DNA of 30,470 nucleotides from Bacteroidales bacterium UBA5326 (lineage in GTDB: Bacteria; Bacteroidota; Bacteroidia; Bacteroidales; UBA932). The stretch lies in assembly GCA_002408205.1 (NCBI GenBank), contig DHQY01000016.1, forward strand, positions 1-30,470. Direction: 5' to 3'. The notes beneath the pieces were generated by a model. That model worked only from the letters and a program-made list of their open reading frames with translations, was not told the DNA's origin and did not search any database. Positions 1 to 8,757 of the stretch are shown in pieces. The stretch's first letter is position 1, and each line of letters begins with the position of its first letter. The position numbers were made by a program, and so were the translations under genes.

Positions 1-22
1 CGGTTATTTGGATTTAATACAT
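1..22. repeat. Terminal inverted repeat, left copy (22 bp)
   Basis: Bases 1-22 are identical to the reverse complement of bases 30449-30470; the match breaks at base 23. The copy contains the putative -33 element of the valS promoter, and the right copy covers the 20 bases before the lipocalin start codon plus the first two bases of that codon. Seen directly in sequence. It could be a contig-end overlap from assembly or a true inverted repeat. Confidence 0.85.
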
Positions 23-36
23 TTTTTATATATTTG
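7..36 (+). promoter_or_regulatory. Putative valS promoter (Bacteroidota -33/-7 type)
   Basis: A perfect -7 box TATATTTG (consensus TAnnTTTG) lies at 29-36, and a TTTG at 7-10 precedes it by 18 bases, close to the usual 19-21. The start codon at 58 would leave a leader of roughly 15 bases. The -7 box falls between the upstream in-frame ATG at 34 and the ATG at 58, which supports 58 as the start. Confidence 0.55.
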
Positions 37-57
37 CACCTTATTCAGATTAAGAGT

Positions 58-2715
58 ATGGAACTTCCCGCAATATACGATCCTTCACAGACGGAGGATA
101 AATGGTACAGGTATTGGCTGCATTATAAATTTTTTCATTCGGTACCCGATAACAGACCAAAATACAGTATGGTCATTCCGCCTCCTAACGTGACAGGAGT
201 GCTCCACATGGGACATATGCTCAACAACACTATCCAGGATGTTCTGGTGCGCCGCGCACGTATGCAGGGTAAAAATGCCTGTTGGGTGCCGGGAACCGAT
301 CATGCATCCATTGCAACGGAAGCCAAGGTGGTGGCTAAACTCAAAGCCGAAGGCATTGACAAAAGTATGTTGACCAGGGAAGAATTCCTGCAACATGCCT
401 GGACCTGGAAAGAAAAACACGGCGGGATCATTCTGGAACAGTTAAAAAAACTGGGCGCTTCGTGTGACTGGGATCGCACACAGTTTACCATGGACCCCGA
501 GATGAGTCATGCGGTTACCGATACGTTTGTTTACCTGTATGAGCAGGATCTTATTTATCGCGGCGTACGTATGGTTAACTGGGACCCTCAGGGGGGAACG
601 GCCGTGAGCGATGAGGAGGTCATTCACAAAGAAGTAAATGAGAAACTTTATTACCTGCGTTATTATTTTTCTGAAGAAGGACAAAAACAGGAAACCTGCC
701 TGATTGTGGCTACCACACGTCCGGAAACCATTATGGCCGATGTGGCGGTATGTGTGAATCCTCTGGATGAGCGATACACGCACCATATTGGGAAGAAGGT
801 TCTTATTCCTCTTATTAACAAAGAGATACCTGTTATTTCAGATGATTATGTCAGTCTGGATTTCGGTACGGGTTGTCTAAAAATTACCCCGGCACACGAT
901 ATAAATGACTATGAAATAGGACTGCGTCATGCGCTGCCCGTGATTGATATTCTGAACCTCGACGGTACGTTGAATGAACAGGCGCAGATTCTTGTTGGGG
1001 AAGACCGCTTTATAGCCCGGAAAAAAATAGAAAAGTTTTTGGAACAGGCAGGTTGTCTGGATAAAACGGAACCTTACACTACACAGGTAGGCTTTTCTGA
1101 AAGAACCAATGCAGTTATAGAACCGCGTTTATCTACACAATGGTTTGTGAAGCTCGACGTTTTAGCCAAAAAGGCGCTGCAGTACGTCGAAGAAGGACAG
1201 GTGAAGCTGATTCCTGACAAATACAGAAACACATACCGTCACTGGATGGAAACGGCCCGTGACTGGTGCATTTCCAGACAGTTATGGTGGGGTCAGCAAA
1301 TTCCGGCCTATTACCTGCCCGGCGGAGAGGTGGTTGTAGCCGCCACACCGGAGCAGGCACTTGAAAAAGCGCGTAAACTGGATCCTGCATTGAGCGCCGG
1401 GGATCTGAAACAAGATTCCGACGTAGTGGATACGTGGTTCTCCTCGTGGCTCTGGCCCATATCGGTATTCGATCCGCAGAAACCCGGCCATCCGGGAAAA
1501 GAACCCAATGCCGAGCTGGCTTATTATTATCCTACTGACGATCTGGTTACCGCTCCCGAAATATTGTTCTTTTGGGTCGCCCGCATGATTATGGCCGGAG
1601 ATACATTTTGCGGAAGTAAGCCTTTTTCGAATGTTTACCTTACCGGGATTGTCCGTGACAAGCTGGGCCGCAAAATGTCCAAATCGCTTGGCAATTCTCC
1701 GGATCCCATTGAATTGATGAACAAATACGGAGCCGATGGCGTACGTGTAGGGATGATGTTGTGTACTTCTGCCGGGAACGATATACTGTTTGATGAGACA
1801 CAGGTAGAACAGGGTCGGAATTTCTGCAATAAGATATGGAATGCTTACCGTCTGGTGCGCTCCTGGCAACGTTCCGACACACTTCAGACGCCCGATGCAT
1901 CTGCCCCGGCCGTCCGTTGGTTTGATCAGCTTTTGGCGCAGACCATTGAAGAAACTGACGATCTGTTCTCCAAATTCCGTTTGTCCGATGCGCTGATGCT
2001 CATATACAAACGTTTTTGGGATGATTTCTGCGCATGGTATCTCGAGATTATTAAGCCTTCTGCCAATGTAGATGGAGTTAAATATCTGGATGCTAATACC
2101 TATGACGCGACTCTGCAGTTCTTTGACAAACTGCTCAGGCTGCTGCATCCGTTTATGCCTTTTATCACCGAAGAATTATGGCAGAACCTGCAGGAACGCA
2201 AAGACGGGGAAAGCCTTATGATCTCTTTACTGCCCGATGCCGGCGTTTACGATGTTTCCACTCTGGAACGTTTTTCTGCGTTGCAGGAATTGGTTGTCGC
2301 GGTCAGGGGATTAAGACACAGTAAACAAATTGCGCAGAAAGTACCGCTGCGTCTTTATGTAAAAGGAGATTTCACCCCTGAACTGCATTGTATTGCCTTG
2401 CGCCTGGGAGGTCTGGAGAAGATCGTATCTGTACGGGATGCCCCTCAGGAAGGACAAATCTATTCTTTCATGATTGGAACCACAGAATGTTTTATTCCGC
2501 TGGGGGATCTGCTGGACACTAAGGAAGAGCTGAAGAAACTGAACCAGGAGCTGGATTATTATGTAAAATTCCTTACAAGCATAGAAAATAAACTGACCAA
2601 TGAGACTTTTGTTCTGCGTGCGCCTGAACAGGTGGTGGCGCTTGAACGTAAAAAGCAATCCGATACCCTGGCCAAGATTGCGGCACTCAGGCAACAGATA
2701 GAATTACTGATATGA
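58..2715 (+). CDS. valS: Valyl-tRNA synthetase
   Basis: Cytoplasmic class I aminoacyl-tRNA synthetase that charges tRNA-Val with valine and edits misactivated threonine. The 885-residue product has the HIGH-type motif HMGH near residue 47 (PPNVTGVLHMGH), the KMSKS motif near residue 540 (GRKMSKSLGN), the class I editing insertion between them (TTRPETIMADVAV), an anticodon-binding helical region, and the C-terminal coiled coil typical of ValRS (EELKKLNQELDYY onward). Length is normal for the family. I chose ATG 58 over ATG 34 because the -7 promoter box lies between them and family N termini begin close to the ELPAIYDP segment. It is the first gene of a nine-gene plus-strand run, and its stop overlaps the next start by ATGA. 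Confidence 0.97.
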   Translation: MELPAIYDPSQTEDKWYRYWLHYKFFHSVPDNRPKYSMVIPPPNVTGVLHMGHMLNNTIQDVLVRRARMQGKNACWVPGTDHASIATEAKVVAKLKAEGIDKSMLTREEFLQHAWTWKEKHGGIILEQLKKLGASCDWDRTQFTMDPEMSHAVTDTFVYLYEQDLIYRGVRMVNWDPQGGTAVSDEEVIHKEVNEKLYYLRYYFSEEGQKQETCLIVATTRPETIMADVAVCVNPLDERYTHHIGKKVLIPLINKEIPVISDDYVSLDFGTGCLKITPAHDINDYEIGLRHALPVIDILNLDGTLNEQAQILVGEDRFIARKKIEKFLEQAGCLDKTEPYTTQVGFSERTNAVIEPRLSTQWFVKLDVLAKKALQYVEEGQVKLIPDKYRNTYRHWMETARDWCISRQLWWGQQIPAYYLPGGEVVVAATPEQALEKARKLDPALSAGDLKQDSDVVDTWFSSWLWPISVFDPQKPGHPGKEPNAELAYYYPTDDLVTAPEILFFWVARMIMAGDTFCGSKPFSNVYLTGIVRDKLGRKMSKSLGNSPDPIELMNKYGADGVRVGMMLCTSAGNDILFDETQVEQGRNFCNKIWNAYRLVRSWQRSDTLQTPDASAPAVRWFDQLLAQTIEETDDLFSKFRLSDALMLIYKRFWDDFCAWYLEIIKPSANVDGVKYLDANTYDATLQFFDKLLRLLHPFMPFITEELWQNLQERKDGESLMISLLPDAGVYDVSTLERFSALQELVVAVRGLRHSKQIAQKVPLRLYVKGDFTPELHCIALRLGGLEKIVSVRDAPQEGQIYSFMIGTTECFIPLGDLLDTKEELKKLNQELDYYVKFLTSIENKLTNETFVLRAPEQVVALERKKQSDTLAKIAALRQQIELLI

Positions 2716-5700
2716 AAACAAGGTCCGTAATTATCGTCTTCTTTTTGCTCACTTTGTTCGTACAATGTGTGCAGGTAAAGGAAATGGACGACAATGCGGA
2801 CATTGCCTCGTGCGATATCATTGAAAGTGCACCCCAGGCGGTGATCTTTAATAATCCGGAAATCGAAACGGACCGGGTGGTCCTTCCAATGGAATACGGA
2901 AAGTATGAATTTCCGGTGACCGTCGCGCTTGCTGTAAAAACAAAACAGACTATAGATAAGATACTGGGATTTGATCCCGGGAATACACTTGTTTTTGAAA
3001 CCCCCGAAACCGTCAGAAAACTCCATTTTATTGCGCAAAGCGGAGTAGTGCATACCTATGAATTTGTTATTTCTGTAAAAGAAAGAAGTGATTTGGCCGA
3101 GATCAGATCTGTTGAGTTGCATAATTTTTCGCCTGATAATTTTCTGATTGCACCGGCACCGATACTTAAAGTGGCCAGTTCCGCGATAGAGATACTGGGA
3201 ATTGATGACGGAGGGGATTTCCCTCTTACGGTATCTCTTACTTTTAAACTCAGCGACGGAGCGTCTATTGAGAATGGGACGGACAGTATGTCTTTTACCT
3301 TTAATAGTTACGAACAGGAGACTACTGTTGTTGTAAAGGCAGACAGCGGCAAAAAACAGGTGTGGACCGTTTGCCTGAAAAAGGTAAAACTGACCGATGC
3401 CCCCTCTCAGACAGATCCTGACACATGGGAACGGATGCATCCTCTGCCGCCTATGAGCCTTACTTTTCAGCCACCGGGACCTGAATGCTCTTCTTTTGCA
3501 GTTGACAGTGAGACCGGGTCTCTTTTCGTGGACATACGCCCCAATCACGTCTTTTTTCCCTGGGTAGCAACCTTTTCATACGGATTGAGCCCGTTTGTGC
3601 AGGCCGTCGGCCTCGCTCCGGATGATCCGGTAACCATTGAGAGCTGGAATGATAATGCTGTGTTTTACCTGGTTGATGTCATTGAGCACCTGGCACGCAA
3701 ATGGACCCTGAAATGGCACAAATGGCTGAATACAGAAAATGCGGTTACAGGATTCATGATAAATAAATACGAATCCTCGGCAAATGAGATGGTATTGGGA
3801 GATCCGGCGATAGATCCACAAAATGCCGTGATTGAGATCCCTGTTGAAAGCGGCAAGGATTTTCCTTTATATGTTACCGATTATAATATCGGAGTATCTG
3901 ATATGGCGGTAGCCATGATACCCGACACCATAGCGTTCCCATCGTATAAAAGCCGCTGTGCTTTTTCCGTTATTTCCGAGTCGGGTGCTGTAAGGGAATG
4001 GACTATAAAACCCCGTCCCTGGTTCAATACGCAGGCAGATATTGAATCGTTCGCCGTTAACTCGTATCATTCCCGGGAAGGAGCTGTCAGATTAAAAAGT
4101 AACCAGGCTGCTGTGAACAGAGAAGACAGTACCGTTACACTGGTTTTGAAAGCCGGGTATGATTTTCCAATGGTTATAGATGCCTTTTCTTTAATGCTTT
4201 CAGATGAAGCCGTGCTGGAGGAGAATTACGCCAACGGCATATCTTTTAACACCATAGAAGACATTGTTCCGCTGACCGTTGTGGCCGAAAGCTCGGACAA
4301 AAAACACTGGTCTCTACGGTTGTCTGACGAAAGAACAGAAAATAAAGAAGCGTTGGTACTTAGCTACTATGTAAAAAGTTACAATGGAACTTCTTCAACT
4401 CCCAACAATATGGTGCTTGAAGATTGGGGCGTTGTAGATACGTTGAATAAAACGGTAACACTCATTATAAAAGACTGGTCTTCAAAAATGCCTCTTACTG
4501 TAAACGGGGTAATGGCCGTTTCAAAAAATGCATCCATTTCTTCTCCGGAAGGTTTTGGAACGGAGCACCGGATTGTTTTCAATGCTCCAAATGAGAGTCA
4601 CTCGTTTACTGTGACATCGGAAAGTAAAACCAAATCCACGTTCTGGACTATCAAACTGGAAGACCGGTCTGTTCCGCGAAGCAACCTGGCCCAGGTAACC
4701 GGATTTGTTTCGGGAGAACCTTCTACGGGTTTTGATTTTGCAGAAAAATACCTGGAACCGGACAAAAACCTCATTACACTGCTGGTGAAAGTGCGTCCCT
4801 CGGGCGGCTCGGTTCTGACTATCAACCCCCGGATATCTGTTTCTCCCAATGCCCGACTGACGGGAATCGTATCCGGAGCACCCATGGAATTATCCTTTGA
4901 CACACCACTGAAGTTCAGGATACAGGCTCAGGACGAGTCCGTTCAAGAGTGGACTGTAAAACTGTTGTATGCGCCTCAGGTATATAACAGCGGATATGAA
5001 TTATGGGGAAATGTAGAAGGGAGCTTTAATCTTTTGCCTTCTGACGGAAAGGGATGGACCACGGGCAATAACACGCAGATATCCGGAACTGCCAGAGTGA
5101 CGGGATACCAAAGTACGTATGCTGCCCAAATGGTTACACAGCTTAAAACGATGAACCTGGTGGTGTATAAGGTGACCAGTCTTGCAGCGGGAGCCGTATT
5201 GCTTGGTAAATTCACCCTGAGCATAGATGCCGAGGACGTGCGTCACCCGTCCAACATGACGGCGTTCGGTATCCCGTTTACGGCAGACACAAACCCTGTC
5301 GGTTTTGAGATAGACTACAAATACGTTTCCGGGGGACAGCGTGTGTATACCGAGCCAAAGAGCGGGGTGGTTCCTGCATTTAAGGATCCTGTGAACGTAT
5401 CGGGGCCAGATAAAGCCGTTATGGCCACAGAAGTGCATCATCTGGCCGGTGGTGCCTGGAAATACGATCTGGTGAACAAACCTACGATGATTGCCGGATA
5501 TGAACTCTATACCGAGGGCGCTCCCGAATGGACCCATGCACGGGTTATGTTCACAAACGTTCCCGGAAAAGAGGATCTGAAGATGACTCACCTGGTAGTG
5601 CGCATGACTTCTTCCTACCAGGGAGACCTGTTCAAAGGAGCAGACAAAAGTACGCTTACCGTAGATAATTTTAAATTAGTATATTACGAGCCTTCAAATG

Positions 5701-5720
5701 AGGCCGTCTTACTTGATTAA
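2712..5720 (+). CDS. Large surface lipoprotein with tandem Ig-like repeats and C-terminal PCMD-like domain
   Basis: 1002 residues. The N terminus has a hydrophobic signal segment ending FVQC at residues 16-19, a loose lipobox; the residues after Cys include an acidic stretch (KEMDD), as in Bacteroidota lipoprotein surface-export signals. The body holds about seven imperfect repeats of 90-100 residues, each ending in a W-T-x-K/L strand: QVWTVCLKK, RKWTLKWHK, REWTIKPRP, KHWSLRLSD, FWTIKLEDR and QEWTVKLLY. These resemble DUF5018-like Ig-fold repeats. The last ~245 residues (from NSGYELWGNVEG) resemble the PCMD domain (putative carbohydrate metabolism domain) of Bacteroidales surface lipoproteins. 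Function and ligand are unknown; carbohydrate binding is only inferred from the domain. It is oddly embedded between housekeeping genes, overlapping valS by 4 bases and ending 2 bases before the thioesterase gene. Confidence 0.8.
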   Translation: MKTRSVIIVFFLLTLFVQCVQVKEMDDNADIASCDIIESAPQAVIFNNPEIETDRVVLPMEYGKYEFPVTVALAVKTKQTIDKILGFDPGNTLVFETPETVRKLHFIAQSGVVHTYEFVISVKERSDLAEIRSVELHNFSPDNFLIAPAPILKVASSAIEILGIDDGGDFPLTVSLTFKLSDGASIENGTDSMSFTFNSYEQETTVVVKADSGKKQVWTVCLKKVKLTDAPSQTDPDTWERMHPLPPMSLTFQPPGPECSSFAVDSETGSLFVDIRPNHVFFPWVATFSYGLSPFVQAVGLAPDDPVTIESWNDNAVFYLVDVIEHLARKWTLKWHKWLNTENAVTGFMINKYESSANEMVLGDPAIDPQNAVIEIPVESGKDFPLYVTDYNIGVSDMAVAMIPDTIAFPSYKSRCAFSVISESGAVREWTIKPRPWFNTQADIESFAVNSYHSREGAVRLKSNQAAVNREDSTVTLVLKAGYDFPMVIDAFSLMLSDEAVLEENYANGISFNTIEDIVPLTVVAESSDKKHWSLRLSDERTENKEALVLSYYVKSYNGTSSTPNNMVLEDWGVVDTLNKTVTLIIKDWSSKMPLTVNGVMAVSKNASISSPEGFGTEHRIVFNAPNESHSFTVTSESKTKSTFWTIKLEDRSVPRSNLAQVTGFVSGEPSTGFDFAEKYLEPDKNLITLLVKVRPSGGSVLTINPRISVSPNARLTGIVSGAPMELSFDTPLKFRIQAQDESVQEWTVKLLYAPQVYNSGYELWGNVEGSFNLLPSDGKGWTTGNNTQISGTARVTGYQSTYAAQMVTQLKTMNLVVYKVTSLAAGAVLLGKFTLSIDAEDVRHPSNMTAFGIPFTADTNPVGFEIDYKYVSGGQRVYTEPKSGVVPAFKDPVNVSGPDKAVMATEVHHLAGGAWKYDLVNKPTMIAGYELYTEGAPEWTHARVMFTNVPGKEDLKMTHLVVRMTSSYQGDLFKGADKSTLTVDNFKLVYYEPSNEAVLLD

Positions 5721-5722
5721 CC

Positions 5723-6133
5723 ATGATTTCCTATACTTCAAAAATTACTGTTCGATATTACGAGACTGACCAGATGGGAGTGGTTCACCATTCCAACTAC
5801 ATCCGTTATTTTGAGACCGGACGGGAAGAGATGATGGAACACTATGGCGTTCCTTATGTAGAAACGGAGCGTCAGGGTATCATCATGCCTGTTCATTCTG
5901 TACATTGCGATTATATTTTTCCCGCTCATTACGGAGAGGCGCTTTCGGTTGTGACACGTCTGGAAGAAATACCGCGTTCCCGCATTACGTTCCTCTACGA
6001 AATATACAATTCCTCGGAAGTTTTGCTGGCAAAAGGTTCCGTGGTTTTGGCTTTTGTAGACAGATCTTCCGGAAGACCGGTGCGGGCACCCCGTTTTCTC
6101 ACAGAGGTAATAGAAAAATTGCTAAATTTGTAA
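5723..6133 (+). CDS. Acyl-CoA thioesterase, YbgC/4-hydroxybenzoyl-CoA thioesterase family
   Basis: 136-residue single hot-dog domain protein expected to hydrolyse acyl-CoA thioesters in the cytoplasm. The diagnostic N-terminal motif is present: YYETDQMGVVHHSNYIRYFE at residues 12-31, with the catalytic Asp of ETDQMG and the following HHSNY. Length matches the YbgC family. In Proteobacteria ybgC belongs to the tol-pal locus; here it lies between a lipoprotein gene and tatAC, so the substrate cannot be deduced from context. The start ATG 5723 lies 2 bases after the upstream stop, consistent with translational coupling. Confidence 0.92.
   Translation: MISYTSKITVRYYETDQMGVVHHSNYIRYFETGREEMMEHYGVPYVETERQGIIMPVHSVHCDYIFPAHYGEALSVVTRLEEIPRSRITFLYEIYNSSEVLLAKGSVVLAFVDRSSGRPVRAPRFLTEVIEKLLNL
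6123..6130 (+). promoter_or_regulatory. Possible internal promoter (-7 box) for tatAC
   Basis: TAAATTTG matches the Bacteroidota -7 consensus TAnnTTTG exactly and lies 16 bases before the tatA ATG, inside the last codons of the thioesterase gene. I see no convincing TTTG at 19-21 bases upstream, so this is tentative. Confidence 0.3.
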
Positions 6134-6146
6134 ATTAACATTTTAT

Positions 6147-6359
6147 ATGATGAATAAGATACTGTTATTCGGGACACTCGGCACTACCGAGATCATTATC
6201 ATTGCTTTGATTGTTTTGCTTCTTTTCGGAGGCCGCAAGATCCCCGAATTGATGAAAGGTATAGGAAAAGGCGTTAAAAGCTTCAAAGACGGGGTTAAAG
6301 GAGTGGAAGATGAGTTGAAGGATGACGTAAAAGATATTAATAACGAGATAAAAAAATAA
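6147..6359 (+). CDS. tatA: Sec-independent (Tat) translocase subunit TatA
   Basis: 70-residue protein with the TatA/E layout: a short N terminus (FGTLGTTE), one transmembrane helix (about residues 14-28, IIIIALIVLLLFGG), the conserved hinge FGGRKIPELMKG, and an amphipathic helix followed by a charged tail (GVEDELKDDVKD). TatA multimers form the transport element for folded twin-arginine substrates in the inner membrane. The very next gene is tatC, 3 bases downstream. Two adjacent ATG codons (6147 and 6150) could start the protein. Confidence 0.95.
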   Translation: MMNKILLFGTLGTTEIIIIALIVLLLFGGRKIPELMKGIGKGVKSFKDGVKGVEDELKDDVKDINNEIKK

Positions 6360-6362
6360 TTT

Positions 6363-7184
6363 GTGGCCGAATCTTCCCGGGATACAAAAGAGATGACCTT
6401 CTGGGAGCATCTCGACGAGTTTCGCAAGGTTTTGTTCCGTTCAATCATTGCCATTGTTGTTTTAATGGCAGTTGTTTTTGTGAATAAACGCCTTGTATTT
6501 GAGACTATTATTTTTGCACCCAGGAGTTCGGATTTTATCTTGTATCAGTGGCTCGACAGCCTGTCCCGTTTTTTTGGCATTCCTTCGCTTGCCCCGGATC
6601 CCTTTATGCTTGAATTACAGAATATTGAACTTTCTGCTCAATTTTTTACGCACATTAATGTTTCGTTCAGTCTGGCATTTATTCTGGCTACACCTTTCAT
6701 CCTATATCAGTTATGGCTTTTTGTGCGGCCGGCGTTATACCCCAATGAAAAGAGATCTGTTGTGGGTGCCTTTGGCTGGTGTTCTCTCCTTTTTTTTATT
6801 GGCGTGCTGGTAGGTTATTTTTTTGTATTCCCGCTCACCCTGAACTTTCTGGGAAGTTACCAGGTTACTGAATGGGTTAAAAACCAGATCTCCCTGCAGT
6901 CATATATTCATATGTTCACATGGCTGGTGCTTATCATGGGTCTTGTGTTTGAAATGCCTGTTTTGTTGCGTCTTCTTTCCCGGATTGGTGTCATATCCAA
7001 AGAACTTCTGAAAAAGTACCGCAAACATGCTGCCTGTATCTTGCTGCTTCTGGCGGCAATCATTACGCCCAGCGGAGATGCGTTCACTTTATTCGTAGTA
7101 GCCCTGCCGCTTTACCTGTTGTATGAAGTAAGTATTCTGGTGAGTTTCACGAAAGCCGAAAGAGATGAAAAGGTGGCAGCATAG
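6363..7184 (+). CDS. tatC: Twin-arginine translocase subunit TatC
   Basis: Multi-pass inner-membrane receptor for Tat signal peptides, working with TatA encoded just upstream. The product is 273 residues from a GTG start at 6363, 3 bases after the tatA stop; an internal ATG at 6393 (MTFWEHLDEFRK) is the alternative start. The N-terminal MTFWEHLDEFR segment is the conserved TatC cytoplasmic motif, and about six hydrophobic segments follow, including YQLWLFVRPALYPNEKR and the late ITPSGDAFT stretch. Its end overlaps the next gene by 20 bases. Confidence 0.95.
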   Translation: MAESSRDTKEMTFWEHLDEFRKVLFRSIIAIVVLMAVVFVNKRLVFETIIFAPRSSDFILYQWLDSLSRFFGIPSLAPDPFMLELQNIELSAQFFTHINVSFSLAFILATPFILYQLWLFVRPALYPNEKRSVVGAFGWCSLLFFIGVLVGYFFVFPLTLNFLGSYQVTEWVKNQISLQSYIHMFTWLVLIMGLVFEMPVLLRLLSRIGVISKELLKKYRKHAACILLLLAAIITPSGDAFTLFVVALPLYLLYEVSILVSFTKAERDEKVAA

Positions 7185-8757
7185 AAAACAGTGCTTCCGG
7201 GTAGCCGGAGGTATTCTGTTGGTGTTGTTAGTAGTTTTTATACTTCCGTTTTTTTGGAAAGATGCCGGATTTATCCTGCTAAAAACTTCCTGGCTCTCAG
7301 CCTGGCAAAAGAACCATTTAGTTCATTTTTATCGGTTGGCACCGTCTGCCGACATTCGCCGGAACGCTCAGCTTTACAACGGTGGTTACGATCTGGGGGA
7401 CTTTAAACCGGGTGTCATTTATATTCCGGACAAAGGCTATAATTATATGGATTCCCTGGGGTTACTCCTTACAAAGGAGTTTTATACCGGCATGGAACCT
7501 TTCAGAAAGAACTTTTCTGTGGTGAAAACACCGCTGGGTAAAGGGGTACTAAACAGAAAGGGCCAATGGGTGGCTCATCCTGTCTATGACAGCGTGGAAA
7601 CAATGGATTACGTTGTTATTGTTCACCTGGACGGGCAGTCAGGATGCATAAATGAAAAGGGGAAATATACAGTTCCTCTGTCTTCAGTCTGTATACTAAC
7701 CGAGTACCAGGGTGAAAGGCTGCCTTTTATGATCACAAAATCGAATGAAACGCATCTTTTTGGTGTCATTGATGACAGGGGAAAGGAACGTGCCATGGCT
7801 GCTTATGATCGTTTGGAAGTGCGGAACGGAGCCTATCTGGTAGGCCGTTCCGGGTTGTGGGGTGCTTTGGATTCTTCGGGGCAGCGGGTTGTTCCGGTCG
7901 CCTATGACCGTATTGAGATCTCATATTACGATCCGAGGTATTATCTCGTAAGAAGGCAGGGATCAGGAGGGTTACACCGAAAAGGAGATGAAGTACCCGT
8001 TGTTCCTCTTTTATATGATATGGCAGACGTATGTACGCCAAGAACTTTTACGGTCAGAAAAAACGGCCGCTATGGTTTGTTGGACCGGCATGCAGGAATG
8101 CTTATTGAACCTGTTTATGATACCATATATTATCACCATGGGATGGACTGGATTGTTACGGGCGACAAGGAAAATTATTCACTCAGGAATACGCGTGATC
8201 TCTCGTCTCCTTCTGACACATATGAATATATTGACGATTATTGTGAGGAGATGACAATCGTAAAAAAAGAAAACCGATACGGTGTGCTTGATAACAAAGG
8301 AAAAGAAATCATCCCGCTTATTTATGACAGCATTTCGAGATACAGTAACGGAACAGCAGTAGTACGGCACGACAATAAATACGCCGTAGCAGACCGGAAC
8401 GGTCGTTTTCTTATTCCTTTCTCACTGGTTTTTGTTGAAATTGGCGATTTTCATCAGGAGAGAGCACGGGCAGCCCGCTTCAACCTGATGTCTGAACGGA
8501 TAAAAAAACAATACGGGTTCATAGATAAGCAGGGCAATACGGTAGTCCCGTTTATTTTTGAAGACGGACACGACAGGTTTTCAAACGGCCTGGCTGGTAT
8601 GCGTTATAAGGGATACTGGGGGTATATAGATACCCAGGGCAATAAAGTTATTAATTTCCAGTACGATACGGTTACCCGGTTTTCTCACGGGCGTGCTATG
8701 GTCAGGGAAAGGGACGTGATACGGGTTATTGATACCCGGGGGAGGATAATTCAATGA
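7165..8757 (+). CDS. WG-repeat protein with N-terminal membrane anchor
   Basis: 530 residues. A basic N terminus is followed by one hydrophobic segment (about residues 13-30), so it is probably membrane-anchored with the rest outside the cytoplasm. The remainder is about nine to ten WG/KWG-type repeats, each with a pattern like YGxxDxxGxxxxPxxYD: YGLLDRHAGMLIEPVYDT, YGVLDNKGKEIIPLIYDS, YGFIDKQGNTVVPFIFED, WGYIDTQGNKVINFQYDT. WG repeats form beta structures thought to mediate binding; no enzymatic role is known. Start overlaps the tatC end by 20 bases; its stop overlaps the ABC-F start as ATGA. Whether it is linked functionally to Tat is unknown. Confidence 0.88.
   Translation: MKRWQHRKQCFRVAGGILLVLLVVFILPFFWKDAGFILLKTSWLSAWQKNHLVHFYRLAPSADIRRNAQLYNGGYDLGDFKPGVIYIPDKGYNYMDSLGLLLTKEFYTGMEPFRKNFSVVKTPLGKGVLNRKGQWVAHPVYDSVETMDYVVIVHLDGQSGCINEKGKYTVPLSSVCILTEYQGERLPFMITKSNETHLFGVIDDRGKERAMAAYDRLEVRNGAYLVGRSGLWGALDSSGQRVVPVAYDRIEISYYDPRYYLVRRQGSGGLHRKGDEVPVVPLLYDMADVCTPRTFTVRKNGRYGLLDRHAGMLIEPVYDTIYYHHGMDWIVTGDKENYSLRNTRDLSSPSDTYEYIDDYCEEMTIVKKENRYGVLDNKGKEIIPLIYDSISRYSNGTAVVRHDNKYAVADRNGRFLIPFSLVFVEIGDFHQERARAARFNLMSERIKKQYGFIDKQGNTVVPFIFEDGHDRFSNGLAGMRYKGYWGYIDTQGNKVINFQYDTVTRFSHGRAMVRERDVIRVIDTRGRIIQ

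Noticed and set aside
1282..2148. Long minus-strand open frame (288 codons) inside valS
   Set aside because: It lies entirely antisense to the clear valS reading frame and shows no recognisable family; a shadow of the opposite-strand codon pattern.
2559..3548. 329-codon minus-strand open frame across the valS/lipoprotein junction
   Set aside because: Spans two real plus-strand genes on the antisense strand; low-complexity, basic composition typical of shadow frames.
7766..8041. Minus-strand small proteins inside the WG-repeat gene
   Set aside because: Repeat-driven antisense open frames with no independent support.
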